A DNA stretch of 64,000 nt from Arion vulgaris (lineage: Eukaryota > Mollusca > Gastropoda > Stylommatophora > Arionidae): positions 22,200,867 to 22,264,866 of the forward strand of contig CM036754.1 in NCBI GenBank assembly GCA_020796225.1, written 5' to 3'. Under the pieces are notes generated by a model. That model was not told where the DNA came from and ran no database searches. It was given only the letters and a program-made list of their open reading frames with translations. A program made the translations under genes and the position numbers. Of the stretch, positions 20,826 through 32,100 are shown in pieces; the stretch's first letter is position 1, and each line of letters begins with the position of its first letter.

Positions 20826-20892
20826 GCCACATTTAGCCACATTTAGCCACATTTAGCCACATTTAGCCACATTTAGCCACATTTAGCCACAG
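20816..20892. repeat. 12-bp tandem repeat (CACATTTAGCCA)n, about 6 copies
   Basis: Begins at the tRNA-like end of the family F SINE, whose ATTTAGCCA ending seeded the array. Confidence 0.9.
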
Positions 20893-21104
20893 AGACCGTC
20901 AACCTAATGTATGTCCCAACTACTTCCAACTTCTCTTTTTAGTTCTTCATTGATTTTGTCGATGCCGTTGCATCACGTGATTGCAGTATGATGGTAATAG
21001 AAGAATATAAATACACAACTCACCTTTGAATAGCAAGAATCACTAGCGTCCATTATTTAACATTGCATAACCGAACACTACAATCTTACTCGTTGAAGGA
21101 TACG

Positions 21105-21360
21105 TCCGCTCGCCTGTTGTCGGGACTGACAAGAAAGAATAGTAACATTGCGACCTACAAGGCATGTCGTAAGAGGCGACTGAGGTAGGGGACTATTGAA
21201 GCTATACTAGTTAAAAAACGCGTCGCAGAAATCGAATTTGCTGGCCTACTTGTAAGCGCATAACGGACGCAATGCACAATCGCTCTTAGGCTCGGATCAC
21301 ATACAAATGACAATGAGTGGTTAACAAGTGGACAAAAGTTCGAAGAAAGAGAAGAAACCG
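21105..21360 (+). mobile_element. SINE family A copy
   Basis: Complete order: GTTGTCGGGACTGACAAG, GCATGTCGTAAGAGGCGACT, GCTGGCCTACTTGTAAGCGC, GCTCTTAGGCTCGGATCA, GTTCGAAGAAAGAGAAG tail. Confidence 0.82.
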
Positions 21361-21377
21361 CCTAGTTCTGAGAATTG

Positions 21378-21522
21378 TCCTCTGTTTACCTCATGCACCT
21401 CTGTTTATTTCATGCACCTCTGTTTACCTCATGCACCTCTGTTTACCTCATGTACCTCTGTTTACCTCATGCACCTCTGTTTACCTCATGCATCTCTGTT
21501 TACCTCATGCACCTCTGTTTAC
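21378..21522. repeat. 19-bp tandem repeat, 7-8 copies
   Basis: Unit CTCTGTTTACCTCATGCAC; a few units change one base. Confidence 0.93.
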
Positions 21523-21737
21523 ATCATTGACGTGCAAATTAATGACACTAGAACAATATAACAGTATTTTTATCCAGAACCGATTAAATACGACATATCT
21601 GGAATACATCAAGCATTTTCCGTTCTATTTGTTATGTAAAGTTTCAGTTTCATAGTGTACGATTGCAATTCTAGTAGCCGCCAAGCGAATGTTTTATCTT
21701 CAGTTTAAGACTATGAAACAAAATTTGACAAACAGCC

Positions 21738-21769
21738 TTTCTCTCTATCTTTCTATCTCTTTCTCTCTA

Positions 21770-21806
<37 letters not shown>

Positions 21807-21812
21807 CTCTCA
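21738..21812. repeat. (TC)n/(TCTATC)n microsatellite
   Basis: Pyrimidine-rich simple repeat followed by GTTTAAAGCCCGGTTGGGAC, a short block also seen near 33505. Confidence 0.9.
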
Positions 21813-21869
21813 CTCGTGTCGTTTAAAGCCCGGTTGGGACATAGCCTTGTTTTTGTTTGTTTGTTTGTT

Positions 21870-22012
21870 TGTTTAGTAGGAGATTAAAGCCTCTTTAAGC
21901 CGAGCCACGCTCTTTCAACCTAAGACGAACCTTTTATTGGTTATATCAGAGCGTGTAGGCCAACAAACATGAAAAATAAGAATTAACTCCTTTCGGAGAA
22001 TCCAAGAGCTGA
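21870..22012. mobile_element. Repeat family H, uninterrupted copy
   Basis: Matches both flanks of the SINE-split copy at 2010-2262 and so shows the empty site of that insertion. 22013-22173 holds nothing recognised. Confidence 0.65.
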
Positions 22013-22181
22013 GGGACATAAGCTCTCAAACAACTCACTTCAAGTCTGTCTATATTTAGATATCTATTTGCAGCACATTCCAGCTCAACCGTACACTGTT
22101 AATTTCTGCCTCTAAATCGCTTCTCTATGCATTTCTAAGCTTCTCTGACTTTTATTTTCCCTGCCAGTTCTTAGAAATGAC

Positions 22182-22346
22182 CAGTGGCGGCTGGTCATTA
22201 AGGGCCAGAGGGGCCGGCCCCACCAAAAATAATGTGTAACGTGTATTTATTATGTAATGGACTAAAATATAAACTAACCCAAAACCATGATTTTCCCGAA
22301 AATTTGTGTCTGGCCCCACCAAAAAAACGATCACGAGCCGCCACTG
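22182..22346 (+). mobile_element. hAT MITE (165 bp)
   Basis: Near-palindromic termini, GGGCCGGCCCCACC centre; 8-bp target duplication GAAATGAC at 22174-22181 and 22347-22354. Confidence 0.92.
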
Positions 22347-22569
22347 GAAATGACCCTTCCTGTTACAATCTCTTGGGGATTTCTCAAAGTGTATCCTATT
22401 CAGTGACAATGTCTTTTCTTCATTTCTTGGTTCACTGGAATCTGTCTTGTTCTCTCCGCTGTCTCCTCATTTGTGACCTTATAATATCATCACAGTCTCG
22501 TTATTTTGCATAGATACAAGTTGACGAATATGTACAGAGAAACAGGATTAAGAAAACAGTATGAATTGA

Positions 22570-23125
22570 ATGTGTCCTTTCTTGAAACTTTTCACGGAAT
22601 AAGGTGATAAAGAAAAAGACACGTTCAAGAGGATTGCTGCAAGAGAGGAATCATCATGGATACATCATTATTAACAGAACGTGTTTCGGTACGATGGAAA
22701 AATTCTTCACCTTAAGGCAAAAAATTTGCGGCTACGCCATGAGCAGTGGGGATTATGTTTACAGCATTTTGGAACTTCAAAAGAGTGAAGTTAGCCCAAT
22801 TTCAGATAGAATGTTGCAATGTGAATGCTTAATCACACTGTAAAGTTCTCTTGGTGCATCGTGATGCAATACTGAAAACAAACCCAGATCAAGGACTCCG
22901 ACTAGACGAGTACTGCTCTCACGACATTGTCAGACACAATACTGCTAGCTTAAACAGAAAGATAATTAATGAGCTAGAGTGAAGACTTCTTGGATATTCA
23001 ACTTACACTCCCGATCTGGCCGCTAGCGATTCTACCTCTTTTATCCGTTAAATGCACACATTGGCGACTACAAACTCGAAGTTAATGACCAAGAAATTGA
23101 AAGTGAGATGCAAATGAGGCAAAGA
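22570..23125 (+). mobile_element. Decayed mariner-like transposase fragment
   Basis: Across shifts, the 3' half reads LLGYSTYTPDLAASD then YPLNAHIGDY, resembling the mariner catalytic end YSPDLAPSD-HLF, preceded by HDNA-like text. No inverted repeats identified. Confidence 0.5.
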
Positions 23126-23167
23126 CAGCAGGCCAAAAATTGATATATTACCGATATCGGGGGAACT

Positions 23168-23305
23168 GACACAGCAATGAGAAAATTCCATCAATATTCA
23201 CTGACACAGCAATGAGATAATTCCATCAATATTCACTGACACAGCAATGAGATAATTCCATCAATATTCACTGACACAGCAATGAGATAATTCCATCAAT
23301 ATTCG
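23168..23305. repeat. 35-bp tandem repeat, 4 copies
   Basis: Copies contain CACTGACACAGCAATGAGAT and ATTCCATCAATATT. Confidence 0.92.
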
Positions 23306-23344
23306 CGAAGATTACAGTGCGAAATAGTAAAAGATGTAAGTACA

Positions 23345-23585
23345 ATAATAATCTGCCTCATACAACCGAGTGTCACTAGACAAGTACTTGAATGAAACCC
23401 TCGAGGAAAACGGAAAAGGGAAAGTAGTAAACAGACATAGAGACAGTCTGCTTGAGGAACTGGAGGGTGCTGAGGAATCTTAAGTGGCCATAAATAAAAC
23501 AGCAAGAGAAACTGAACAAAGTAGTGAAAAACTGTTGAGGCCCTATGCTCCAGAAGAAGCAGAAAGAAATAAGTAAGTAAGTAAC
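23345..23585 (+). mobile_element. LINE 3' end of the (TAAG)n-tailed family
   Basis: Contains GAGTGTCACTAGACAAG and CTGTTGAGGCCCTATGCTCC, matching the minus-strand copy at 800-1145, and ends AAATAAGTAAGTAAGTAA. Confidence 0.75.
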
Positions 23586-23634
23586 GTAAAAAAAACAAGA
23601 ACTAATGGTATTGAAAGGTGAAACTGAGAAATAT

Positions 23635-23850
23635 TAACTCTACTGTCCACGAGTTTCCCCTATATGAGTCAGTACCCCCAACAGAAATGGCACACTGCAT
23701 GTCTAGAGTATTGTCCACAAAATCTAAATTACGTAGCTCCAGAAATAGTCTTACGTTCTCCGAGAAAAAATGCACTTAGTAATTGAACGACGTTGTCTAG
23801 ATTCGAATCACTATTTTCAAAATGCAAGTCAAACGTTTTAACCAATACGC
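23635..23850 (-). mobile_element. SINE family F copy, diverged
   Basis: TATGAGTCAGTACCCCCAAC, TAGCTCCAGAAATAGTCTTA and reverse B box AGATTCGAATCACTATTTTC in family order. Confidence 0.6.
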
Positions 23851-23869
23851 CATATACACTTCTTTAACA

Positions 23870-24080
23870 AGTGTTAGCACAGGAACGGAGCAATTATGGG
23901 GTGACCCGATGCATGAAGTTGAAGTCTTGAACGTAGAACAAGTGTTAGCTAAGAACGACATATGATTGACTACTAAAATGCAGTGAAGTTGAACCTCTAT
24001 AACATTGAACAAGTGTTAGCACAGGAACGGAGCAATATGGAATGACCTTTGCAGTGAAATTTAGAACCGTACATATGAAC
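23870..24080. repeat. Partial tandem duplication around 125 bp
   Basis: AACAAGTGTTAGCACAGGAA and CGGAGCAATATGG repeat at about 23868 and 24006, with an intermediate diverged unit. Confidence 0.7.
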
Positions 24081-24109
24081 ATATGAACAAGTGTTGCTTG
24101 AGAAAGAAC

Positions 24110-24925
24110 TAATATTGACTAAAAAAAGGAATTAATGTTATTTGAACAGAACTAACATTACTGAAACAATAACTGAACTAACATTACTGGACCAATAACA
24201 GAACTAACATTACTGAAACAATAACAGAACTAACATTACTGAAACAATAACAGAACTAACATCACTGGAACAATAACAGAACTAACATCACTGGAACAAT
24301 AACAGAACTAACATTACTGGAATAATAACAGAACTAACATTACCGGAACAATAAGAGAACTAACATTGCTGGAACAATAACAGAACTAACATCACTGGAA
24401 CAATAACAGAACTAACATCACTGGAACAATAACAGAACTAACATCACTGGAACAATAACAGAACTAACATTACTGGAACAATAACAGAACTAGCATTACT
24501 GAAACAATAACAGAACTAACATTACTGGAACAATAACAGAACTAACATTATTGGAACAATAACAGAACTAACATCACTGGAACAATAACAGAACTAACAT
24601 CACTGGAACAATAACAGAACTAACATTATTGGAACAATAACAGAACTAACATCACTGGAACAATAACAGAACTAACATTACTGGAACAATAACAGAACTA
24701 ACATTACTGGAACAAAAACTAATGTATTTTATGTAACAGAACTAACATTACTGAAACAAGAACTAATATTATTTGAACAGAACTAACATTACTGAAACAA
24801 GAACTAATATTTTTTGAACAGAACTAACATTACTGAAACAAGAACTAATGTTATGTGAACAGAACTAACATTATTGAAACAAGAACTAATGTTATGTGAA
24901 CAGAACTTACATTACTGTAACAAAA
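24110..24925. repeat. 26-bp tandem repeat, about 28 copies
   Basis: Unit AACAGAACTAACATCACTGG plus AACAAT; the edges carry a longer variant with ACTAATGTTATGTGA. It lies just 3' of the TSSK1/2-like gene. Confidence 0.95.
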
Positions 24926-25130
24926 ACGAATAATTAAACAAAGATAATAAACAAGTCTCATCTGTAACCTTTTACTCAAATGTGTCATGAATCAGATGAC
25001 ATATAAAGAAAGTCTTCACTTTGTCTTAAAACAAACAATTCATATTGATAGCATTTCATACCAAACTGACAACAGAAAACTCTACATCTTCTGTTTCTTG
25101 TAAACATAAATTAGTAGAACAGTTGCACCG

Positions 25131-25232
25131 TTATGAAGTGTTTCCTTCCTCGGCCGGCAAAGGCGGTGCATCTGGACTCATCCATGGATGACCTAGTATC
25201 TGAGCGATCGTATATCTCTTTTTGACGTTCAC
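25131..25232 (-). CDS. TSSK1/2-like exon 5
   Basis: 102 nt with TAA stop, acceptor gattcag. Reads [18 protein letters not shown] and a short Pro-rich tail; the conserved Arg of subdomain XI is in KKR. Confidence 0.92.
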   Translation of the reverse strand: MNVKKRYTIAQILGHPWMSPDAPPLPAEEGNTS

Positions 25233-28200
25233 CTGAATCGTATATTTTAGACAAAGTTCAAATTTAGACTAGCAATTTTGTACTGATGTTATACCTTTGT
25301 ACTTAATTGTCTACTACTAAGTCTATCTTTGTGGTTGATTAATTGGTTGATTAATAGGGTCATCATCATTGTACTCTCCCGTCTGCCCAGCGTGTTCGTA
25401 GCGCGTTGGACTACGGGTGACTATCCCTCTGTGTATGTGCGAGTTCAATTCCGCGGGATGGCAGAAAAAGCCACATATTCCCCAGATTTAAGGTGTTCGT
25501 GGCACCGAACCGAAGGGTTACGATGTCCATGGCACCGAGCCGAAGACTGAAAAGCTCAAGTGCTTCTGGATCGGGGAAATTTAAAAAAATCATTGTACAT
25601 CGTTGAGTAATCATGTTTGCTCCGGTCTCTTTCTTACACAGGAAAATCTCAGCGACAGTGCACAAACTCCTTGTACGGGTGAGGGTGTCCGATGTAGTTC
25701 AGAAGATGGAGACAATATTTTGTAGGCAGTTTTATTTTTAATCTCTTTAAATAATTTTAACCCGGACAGCGGCTTTCCAGCCTGCTCTTCTCGTATTTTG
25801 ATCTGTATATGATTCTTCTACGTGGTCAACTTGAACACGGGACCTACGTTTTAACGTCCATCTCCGATAGGAGTAAGAACTAGATCTCACCAACACGTAG
25901 ATCAGGGGTCTCTAAAGATATTCCGATGGCACGAGTGAGCGGTCAGGTACCTTTTGAACGACAGGCGGAGTCCTAACATCTGCAATAGAGACCACGCTGT
26001 CTGTGTAAACATGTATATCAAATATTTTTCAGATTATTTTTCCAAACAATATCTGCCAATTAATATTCAACAGGCTCACACAGTAAGAAATGCACGTAAT
26101 GAAGAAATAGCAAGCGATTGATCTTGATAGTTATGTACTCGAGAAACGATTTCGAAACCGTCACAAGAACAACCTTGCTCCTAAGAAAATGGGAAAGAAT
26201 GACCTACTACTAAAAGCTTAACCAAGAACAGAAGTAGAGTAGGGCCTAGGAACCAGATTTGGAGCATGTTGAACTCGTGATTGTGTGCTTGTGTGTCATG
26301 TTTAACTCGTGATGTGTTTTTGATGTTGAGCACAAGGATAGTTCGTGTACCAATGATTGAATTTGTGACGAAAGTGTGATGCTAAGTACATGATTGTTGT
26401 TTTAGCAATCCTTCCTTCCTTTCGTTCGCTTGAAATATTATCTATATATTCAATGTTGTCTCTTGTATGAACTTCACTGTCTTTTGTAGCTCACACAGAG
26501 GTCCGTGTAGTTTTCTGTCGAGTGTTGTTTCGTTATGCCAATGAGTTTGCCTCAGTGTATCATATTCAGGACAGTCTTGGGTATGTGCTCTGCAGTCTGG
26601 TGTTCCTATCCACATGTACACATAGCTGAATTGCCAATCCTTAATTTTGTATACATGTGGCTGCAGAGTCGATTGTGTCCTGTTCTAAGGCGTAGAATGA
26701 CAACTTGTTCCAATCTGCTCATACTATAGTAATCGTCTTGTGTTGGTTTGTGTGGCTTTCTGATTGATTTAATTATCCTTTTCTTTTGGTGGTAGGTAAA
26801 ATACACATCCGGTTTATCTCCTGCAGCACCTTCCTTGGCCAGTCGGTCTACTGTTTCATTTCCTGGTATTCCACAGTGAAAAGGTATAAACTGCAAGACT
26901 ATCTGCGCTGCTTGGACTGTTTAAATTTAGACAGTAGGGTTTTAGCAATGATTGCAGCTCTGCTGTGTGTGAGATTGTAAGTGTGTGATTGTTGTTTTAG
27001 CAATGATTACATCCTTGTTATGTGGGAGATATTGAGTACGTTATATGTATTGATTGTTCCAATGATTCCATTCCTAATATGTGTTAGACATTGAACATAT
27101 GATGTCACAGTTTGTGTCCCATCTTATCCGTCTCACTGACGTATGTCAGATATTGAGTGTGATATGTTACGTGTGAGAAGTTGAGTATGAGATGTCATAG
27201 TGTGTGTTGATGTTCGTATCCCTGATATGTATCTGATGTTGAGTACTAACTGGATGATTGGTCTTCTTCTTCTTCTTCTGCGAACGCTCCATATCGACCA
27301 CTTATTAAACCAATCTTTGTGGTTTGTATGTAATCTGAGCCTAAGAGCGATTAAGCGTTGTGCCAAGTTATGCGCTTATGGTGACTATGCCAGGATATCT
27401 GATTTCTTGCCATCATTTCATTTACTAGGGTTGCATTCCTTAAACTGTGAGACGGATGGGTTTGCCACTTGGACGTCATCTTACTAGAGTAGGATGATCA
27501 GTGTCCGAAAAGTATCGCCCTTTGTAAATGTTTGAGTGTGTACTAGTCAACCTTATCGGCCTTACTTTTGTATCCAGGATGAGTTTATTACAATGTTATT
27601 TATAAGGTATATGATTGTGTCTTTGAGTATTGGTGTGTTATTAAGTAAAGCTCTGATTTATAATGTCAGCAGGCTTACCTCTAAGATGCGAGTAATAAGG
27701 TCTTTCACCTCAGTAGAGATGGGCTTGGACTTAGAAAATGCTACTTTCTTCTCCAGTTGGTCTCTTATCATTTTCTTCACATTAGAATCGTCATAGGGCA
27801 TGGAAGCACATACCTGGGTGGGTTACGAAACAATATATATATGTCAGTATTTCATTAAAGAGAGATTTTATTGAATAATAAAAAAATAATCCCTGTTAAA
27901 CTCTATAGGACAGAGATATTAATGCCGCTTGCTCGAAGCTGTCGCCACGCATGTAATTATCATCGGTTTTATTTTCTCCTCAAAATAAAAAAAAACACTG
28001 TTGACATTACCGAGCTTTTGAACATGAGATATTTCGTTTCATCATCTCGCTCTTCAAGAAACATAAACAATAACAAACACAGATAGTGTCTTCGGTCTCA
28101 ATGCTAGCCTGGTGGTTTCTTTACGTTTCGAGTTAAATTTGACTGCCCCCTTACTACCGCTCATATCTGGTACTATGATTTAGTATAGTTCAGTAGATGG

Positions 28201-29125
28201 TGTGATATTTAGTGGAATTGTGTTACTGTAAAACTTTTCGGTAGGTCATCTATAAAATGTGTGTCCTACTGGACTACATGCATGCACCCTCTGGGGTTCA
28301 AGACAAATTCAGCCAGCGGTTGGGAAAAAAATGCCAATGTTTCCGCTTGGAAAAAGCCATACAAGTTGATGGAGATTATTTGAATAATACAGATGTTTTA
28401 ACGACATGTCTCTGTATATTGTGTATAATTTTCATGTTCTTTGTTTACACAGTTCGTGAGAAAACAGATGTGGTGCATTACTTTCTGAACGTCCCTAGTA
28501 TATATATATATATCTTCCTCTCTCCTGCCATCCTTTCCAATTCTTCCATGTTTTATCTATCCTTTAAAATCAGTCACCAGCTCTCTTCTCCAGGTCTGTC
28601 TAGGCTTTCCCTACTCCTCTTTCCCTGCGGGTTCTAAAACAGTGCCTGTTTTGCAATGCTTCCGGTCGGCCTTCTCAATGTGGTCTCATCCATCGCCAGC
28701 GTCTCTTCCTTAGCTCTTATTTTACTGGTATCTGCTTAGTTCTTTTTCTAAGTTCATCGATCTTACTCTTATCATACCATCATCTCAGTCCCACTATTCT
28801 ACCTAATATATATATATATATATAATTTTTAAAGGGTTTTAAAGTCGAAGGATTGACTTCATTGCACCGAGTTTTACCCCATATGACTCGGTCTCTCTCC
28901 GCAGAAATGGCACGCCACCTGCCGAGAGTATTGCACAAAGCACGAACTCCGTAGCTCCTGCAAAAATCCTAGGGGTCTCTGGAAAAAACTGCACTCGTGA
29001 ACAGAAGGCCGCGGTCCGGATTCGAACCCACGACCTTCGTCTCGCAAGGCAAAGGCTTAACCATCAGCCACAGAGACCTCTCTCATATATTATATATATA
29101 TATATATATAGAGAGAAGAGAAGAG

Positions 29126-29174
<49 letters not shown>

Positions 29175-32100
29175 AAGCTGTATACCCACTTCTATATTTG
29201 CATATTCTCAAACTGCACTGTTTACAATCGCCAACAGCAATTAAATAAAAATGATGTGACTTAAGTAAGGAAAATATATTAGTGTTACCATAATGTAAAG
29301 TATGACGCCCATAGCCCAGATATCATGCAGTGGAATGTAATAGGGAATCCCTTGTAGGATCTCAGGGGCGGCGTAAGCTGCGCTGCCACAAAATGTTTTG
29401 CTGATGGCTGGATCTTCGAAGTACCGTGAAAACCCAAAGTCTGACACCTTCAAATTGTTTTGATAATCCAGTAACAGATTTTCACACTTTAAGTCTCTGC
29501 AAACACATACAATAAATAGATATGTGAATAAAAGTAGACTAGATAATACTTGAGAGAAAGTCTTCTGATTGCAATAGACCTCATGAATCTTCTACTTCTT
29601 CGAACGCTCATCGACCATTTATTAAACCACTTTTTGTGATTTGTATGTGATCTGAGCATAAGAGAGATTATACATTGTGACAGTTATGCACCTACAACTA
29701 GGCCAGCACATCCTATTACTGCGACGCTTTTTATTTAGTAGGGTAGTTTCCATAGACCCCTACCTCAGTTGCTTTTTACGACATGTCTTGTACTTCGCAG
29801 TGTTACTAATCTTTGCGAGCCCCAGAAACACACGGGCTACTTCAAGAATATAGTCAGACGATATTATGCACAAACAGAAGTATGGAAACTCTTGTTTGCA
29901 ATGAAAAGCTTTTTTTTTGGAAACCTTTTTTTCTTTTGATGTTGACCACTCGGTTATTAATTTTGTTTCTGAAAGGATAGACAAATAAAGTGATTATTAT
30001 TGAATGTTGCGTAATTGTAGATACGTTCAAATTGGTTTACATCCAAAATAGATGCACTGTGATTAAGCTAAGAGGTCAAAGTTAATAGTTCAACTATCGT
30101 ACATATTCACTGAATTCTCCTCTATTGACATTAAAGAAAAACACAACGCAGGACCAATGTACATATTCACTAATTCCTTCTCTATTGATCACTGAAAGAC
30201 AAGCTGTCGATAGGGCCCTTTCAGAAGCCTATTATTGCCTGAAACAATTGTTTTAATACATTTTTACACCATGTATCCATTTTTAATACCACAATCGAAA
30301 TTAAAAATATATTACATACTTAGTTACCTGGCACCTATGTGAATTGGTAAATGTTGAATACATATAGTTTCTGGTTCCTTGAGAGTTAAAATTAAAATAG
30401 TTCTAACTAATATTATGCTCAATCATATACCCTATACTCTGTATTGAATTGATATTAATACTGAAATACTGTAGTTAAAATCAATTAAAAGCAAATAAAG
30501 ACCAACTACACTTAAAATAACACAATCTTACAGTATTATAAAAATTCTTTTTTTGAATGCAATGTGCATATTAGTTTAATGGTAGTCAGTAAGCTTGTAC
30601 TTATTAAACTTAAGAAACCTAATTATTTTTAACGTCAAATAACTTTGACACAAAAAAACACACACATACACAATGAAAACTGTTACAGTAGTGGTAGAGC
30701 ACTATGCGTTTGCGATTATTTGGACCTGTTTCGGTTTTTTGGGGGTTAGGGGTGTGTACGATTTTGAACAACCATAGATCATATCCGTCCGGTATGTTCA
30801 CATACGCTGAATTGGCAAGTGGTAGAGACATACAGATTATGCACAAAGCTTACAAACTGCGCTGCTCGCTCCACTTAACCTTAAGTGTGAGCTAGACATG
30901 TATTTTAGTTAATTTAATTGTCATTTATAGTAATTGCATTTCTACTAACAAAACATCAGTATAGAAAATAGGGAAGACCCGAAAAAGATGGTTAAATGGC
31001 ATACCAAATAACTGCTGTTAGTCCAAGATGGACAGAGAAATCGAGACTAGATGCCAGAATGCAAATGCAGTGACATACCAACTGTCACCACTATTAAAAC
31101 ATCCAAGCATTAACATGGCAGTCATACGACAACTGATAAACTGCATATTTATTCCAACTCTCTGCTATCAGTGCCAAACATGGCCCCTGACTAAGACACT
31201 AGAAAGAAAGATTACAACATGTGCAATGAGATGTCTATGAAAAGCGGTCAATGTTACAAGGCGAGATAGAGTGAGAAACGAGAATATCAGAAGCATCGTT
31301 GGTACTATACCATGCATACAGTATATCGAGAAGCAAAGACTCAAGTGGTTCGACCATCTAATGAGAATGGAACCACATTTACTACCATCACGTGCCTATA
31401 ATAATCGACACTTAGGGCGCAGAGCACGAGGCAGACCAAGAACACGATGGATAGATAACATCTCAGAGTCCCTGCAAAGCATGGACTGACAACGTCAAGC
31501 GCAACACACCTGGCACAAGATAGAAACTAACTCTCCCCAGGACGCTTCACTGCAAATGTGGTTAAGATAAGATAAGATAAGTTCAAAGAAAATAGTCACA
31601 GGTATCTGATTCTGTAACGTTTAATTATAAGTGTTTTGTCCTTATGTTAAACGCATCTGATTCTGTAACGTTTAATTATAAGTGTTTTGTCCTTATGTTA
31701 AACGCATCTGATTCTGTAACGTATAACAGTGTTTTGTCCTTATGTTAAACGCATCTGATTCTGTAACGTTTAAAAGTGTTTTGTCCTTATGTTAAACGTC
31801 TCATCTAGAAGGTTAATTATGTCTTCTCTGTATGATCTTCAACAAGGCAGATCGGCACCGTGTGATAAAACCTGTAACAAATGAATCTCACGATTGTATA
31901 GTTCTGAAAAATGTCAGGGTACTCAACTGCCAAACCTTGATTAGATTGATCAAACACACATACGAGGACAGAATCCCACGCTTACATAGAAAAACCAAGG
32001 TTGATAAATAATATACTTACTCAGTGGCGGCACGTGATCATTTTTATTGGTGGGGCCAGACACATATTTTCGAGAAAAAAATCATGGTTTTGCGTTAGGT

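Noticed and set aside
25375..25460. A real tRNA gene in the SINE C head
   Set aside because: The same sequence is attached to the same body at six other places with target duplications.
28990..29080. A real tRNA gene on the minus strand (A box and perfect B box)
   Set aside because: The segment is the head of a repeated SINE family found six more times; no complete cloverleaf or discriminator end is evident.
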